From assembly GCA_045106855.1 (NCBI GenBank), contig JBGCFI010000096.1, positions 21,105-85,104 on the forward strand: a stretch of DNA of 64,000 bases. The letters run 5' to 3'. The number at the start of each line of letters is the position of its first letter. Position 1 is the stretch's first letter. Of the stretch, positions 62,793 to 64,000 are shown piece by piece. The translations under genes were made by a program, and so were the position numbers. This stretch comes from Granulosicoccus sp045106855. Lineage in GTDB: Bacteria > Pseudomonadota > Gammaproteobacteria > Granulosicoccales > Granulosicoccaceae. Below the pieces are notes generated by a model that was not told the DNA's origin, searched no databases, and worked only from the letters and a program-made list of their open reading frames with translations.

Positions 62793-63593
62793 TCACCGAA
62801 CCAGAAAGTTACAATTGACGTTATCGATATTGAAAGGCTCAGAATCAAAGTCGTCTATGGAGCTAAGCCCCAACCAGGCACCATCCTCTTCAGACGCCTC
62901 ACCGGAGTTAATGTCACCGTCGTTAGCAAAGAATACAGAGGCAACATCAACAATCACGTTTCCTCGTTTTGCCTCAACACCACAACTAGCGCCATAAATT
63001 GTGTCGGGTGAATTGTTGGTTAACACCAGACCGACGCCCGGGCTTCCGAAAAACGATGATCTGTAACCCGAGAATTCAACACTAACCGGCCCTGCATTGT
63101 CCATCCGATCGTCATCACCATCGAGCCATTCACAGGCCAATTCGATATCAGTAAAGCTTGCGAACGTACCTTCAAATTCAATCCACGCACCTTTGCCCAA
63201 GGCAGCCTCGCCAGAGTCAATCGGATAGAGATTGGCGAAGAAAGCTTTGGCAACCTCTTTGGTGCCATCTGCCTGCAAACCATTAATGTTGCAGTTGGCA
63301 CCGTACACAGGCGCACCGGTATTATTGTTAAAGCTCAGACTAAGCTGAGGCTCATCGAATGGCGAGACCCCATATTCCAGGATTTCAACGGTAACGCCAT
63401 CTTGCTCAAATCGTTCAACAATGAGATCGCCAATTAACTCCTGACCGGGTATCGAAGTTGGCTCTTGCAGCATACCGCCTGGTAAGTCTTCCTGAGTCTG
63501 AACCGTGGTGCTGGCAATATCGCCTGATGGACCACCACCGCAGGCAACAAGTACAAGTGGAACTAACGTCAGTAGAGATAATGAGGCTTTCAT
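62793..63593 (-). CDS. lipoprotein with two tandem FxLYD-like domains
   Basis: Lipoprotein of 266 residues from the ATG at 63593 (the frame is open to 63674), signal SLLTLVPLVLVACGGG with the acylated Cys18. The mature protein contains two similar copies of about 95 residues. Each has NN[T/S]...YGA[N/S]C, FFAN, I[N/D]SGEA and [K/E][G/D]GAW in the same order, and each carries two Cys. This is an internal duplication of a small beta-sandwich module resembling FxLYD-type domains. Function unknown. It is convergent with the SPOR/Cys-repeat gene, 23 bases apart. Confidence 0.78.
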   Translation of the reverse strand: MKASLSLLTLVPLVLVACGGGPSGDIASTTVQTQEDLPGGMLQEPTSIPGQELIGDLIVERFEQDGVTVEILEYGVSPFDEPQLSLSFNNNTGAPVYGANCNINGLQADGTKEVAKAFFANLYPIDSGEAALGKGAWIEFEGTFASFTDIELACEWLDGDDDRMDNAGPVSVEFSGYRSSFFGSPGVGLVLTNNSPDTIYGASCGVEAKRGNVIVDVASVFFANDGDINSGEASEEDGAWLGLSSIDDFDSEPFNIDNVNCNFLVR

Positions 63594-63807
63594 GGTGCAC
63601 CCGTGAAAAAATGCGGCTTGGGACAAAGGGAATTGTTCGGAATTGACCCCCTGTTTCTGCATTGCCCGTGCCAAAAAAACATCACCTATTGAAATAAAAC
63701 CACTCGATTAACCCGCGCCAGAGCGCCGATACACACCAAAATTTGCTGAAAGAGACGCCTTGGGATACCCGTTATTCGGGTGGAGACTACATTAAGCGAG
63801 ACATCCC

Positions 63808-64000
63808 TTAATAAGACTGGCGCACAAAAACGCTCATCACGTCGCCATCGTTGTCTGGCGATATTGAAAAACCCAGCTGCAGTTCACCCGGATTGCCGCT
63901 CAGCAAACCCAGTGTATAGCTCCATCTGTCCTCGTTGTCCTCAGTATCCAGCTGGTGAGACCATTGCCCAAAAACCTCCAGGCCCTGCAATTGATGGCGC
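63808..64000 (-). CDS. C-terminal part of an unidentified protein running off the right edge
   Basis: Only the last 63 codons or so are present; the frame stays open to 64000 on the minus strand, so the start lies outside. The visible end (ELQLGFSISPDNDGDVMSVFVRQSY, shown here in part) alternates polar and hydrophobic residues and ends in an aromatic residue, as many outer-membrane beta-barrels do. The assignment to a barrel is weak. Confidence 0.55.
   Translation of the reverse strand, partial: RHQLQGLEVFGQWSHQLDTEDNEDRWSYTLGLLSGNPGELQLGFSISPDNDGDVMSVFVRQSY

Overview
The window looks like chromosomal DNA of a Gram-negative gammaproteobacterium, probably free-living and heterotrophic. The evidence is an RNase T gene (a gammaproteobacterial enzyme), FadB/FadA, ArfB, a Grx4-type glutaredoxin, several lipoproteins and outer-membrane-type proteins, and many solute-binding-protein ABC transporters. 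Genes are dense on both strands and I see no phage, integrase or IS element. Genus-level placement is not possible from the sequence alone.

Layout: (1) 1-4.7 kb, minus strand: an AddAB-like pair, a PD-(D/E)XK nuclease/inactive helicase and a UvrD-type helicase that runs off the left edge. (2) 4.86-14.5 kb, plus strand: a purine uptake and catabolism operon. It holds a Rieske-less oxygenase (NdmC-like), a Rieske-reductase fusion (NdmD-like), a GST-like protein (NdmE-like), a BMP-type purine/nucleoside ABC transporter (ATPase, two permeases, binding protein) and a guanine deaminase of the eukaryotic GDA type. (3) 14.7-23.3 kb: housekeeping genes galE, a Ser/Thr kinase with a cyclic-nucleotide-binding domain plus a membrane protein, rnt, arfB, grxD, a Mn-type superoxide dismutase, argD and argF. 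(4) 23.3-30.2 kb: an outer-membrane-type protein, a TfpX/TfpZ-like pilin accessory protein with a coding minisatellite, a GIY-YIG ORF set among palindromic repeats, a Leu/Ile/Val-type binding protein and a large chemoreceptor. (5) 30.6-37.6 kb: an outer-membrane barrel and polysaccharide-export pair, a pentaheme cytochrome lipoprotein, a secreted glucose-dehydrogenase-like propeller and a Sel1-like protein. (6) 37.6-48.4 kb: a TPR protein, an alpha/beta hydrolase, a peptide uptake-and-hydrolysis operon (M20 deacylase, SBP, two permeases, fused ATPase, P1 peptidase) and a histidine phosphatase. (7) 48.4-55.5 kb: fatty-acid beta-oxidation (fadE-like, fadB, fadA) below an AraC-type regulator and a cupin. 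(8) 56.2-64 kb: an unfamiliar five-gene envelope cluster on the plus strand (periplasmic protein, two-TM protein, trypsin-like serine protease, CsgG-like lipoprotein, SPOR/Cys-pair repeat protein), followed by a lipoprotein with an internal duplication and a partial gene on the minus strand.

Two regions stand out. The first is the NdmC/D/E-like N7-demethylase set, built into a purine importer plus guanine deaminase operon without the caffeine N1/N3 demethylases. This suggests salvage of 7-methylguanine from nucleic acids rather than caffeine degradation. The second is the 56-62.8 kb envelope cluster, whose members keep recognisable folds or motifs but match no system I know.
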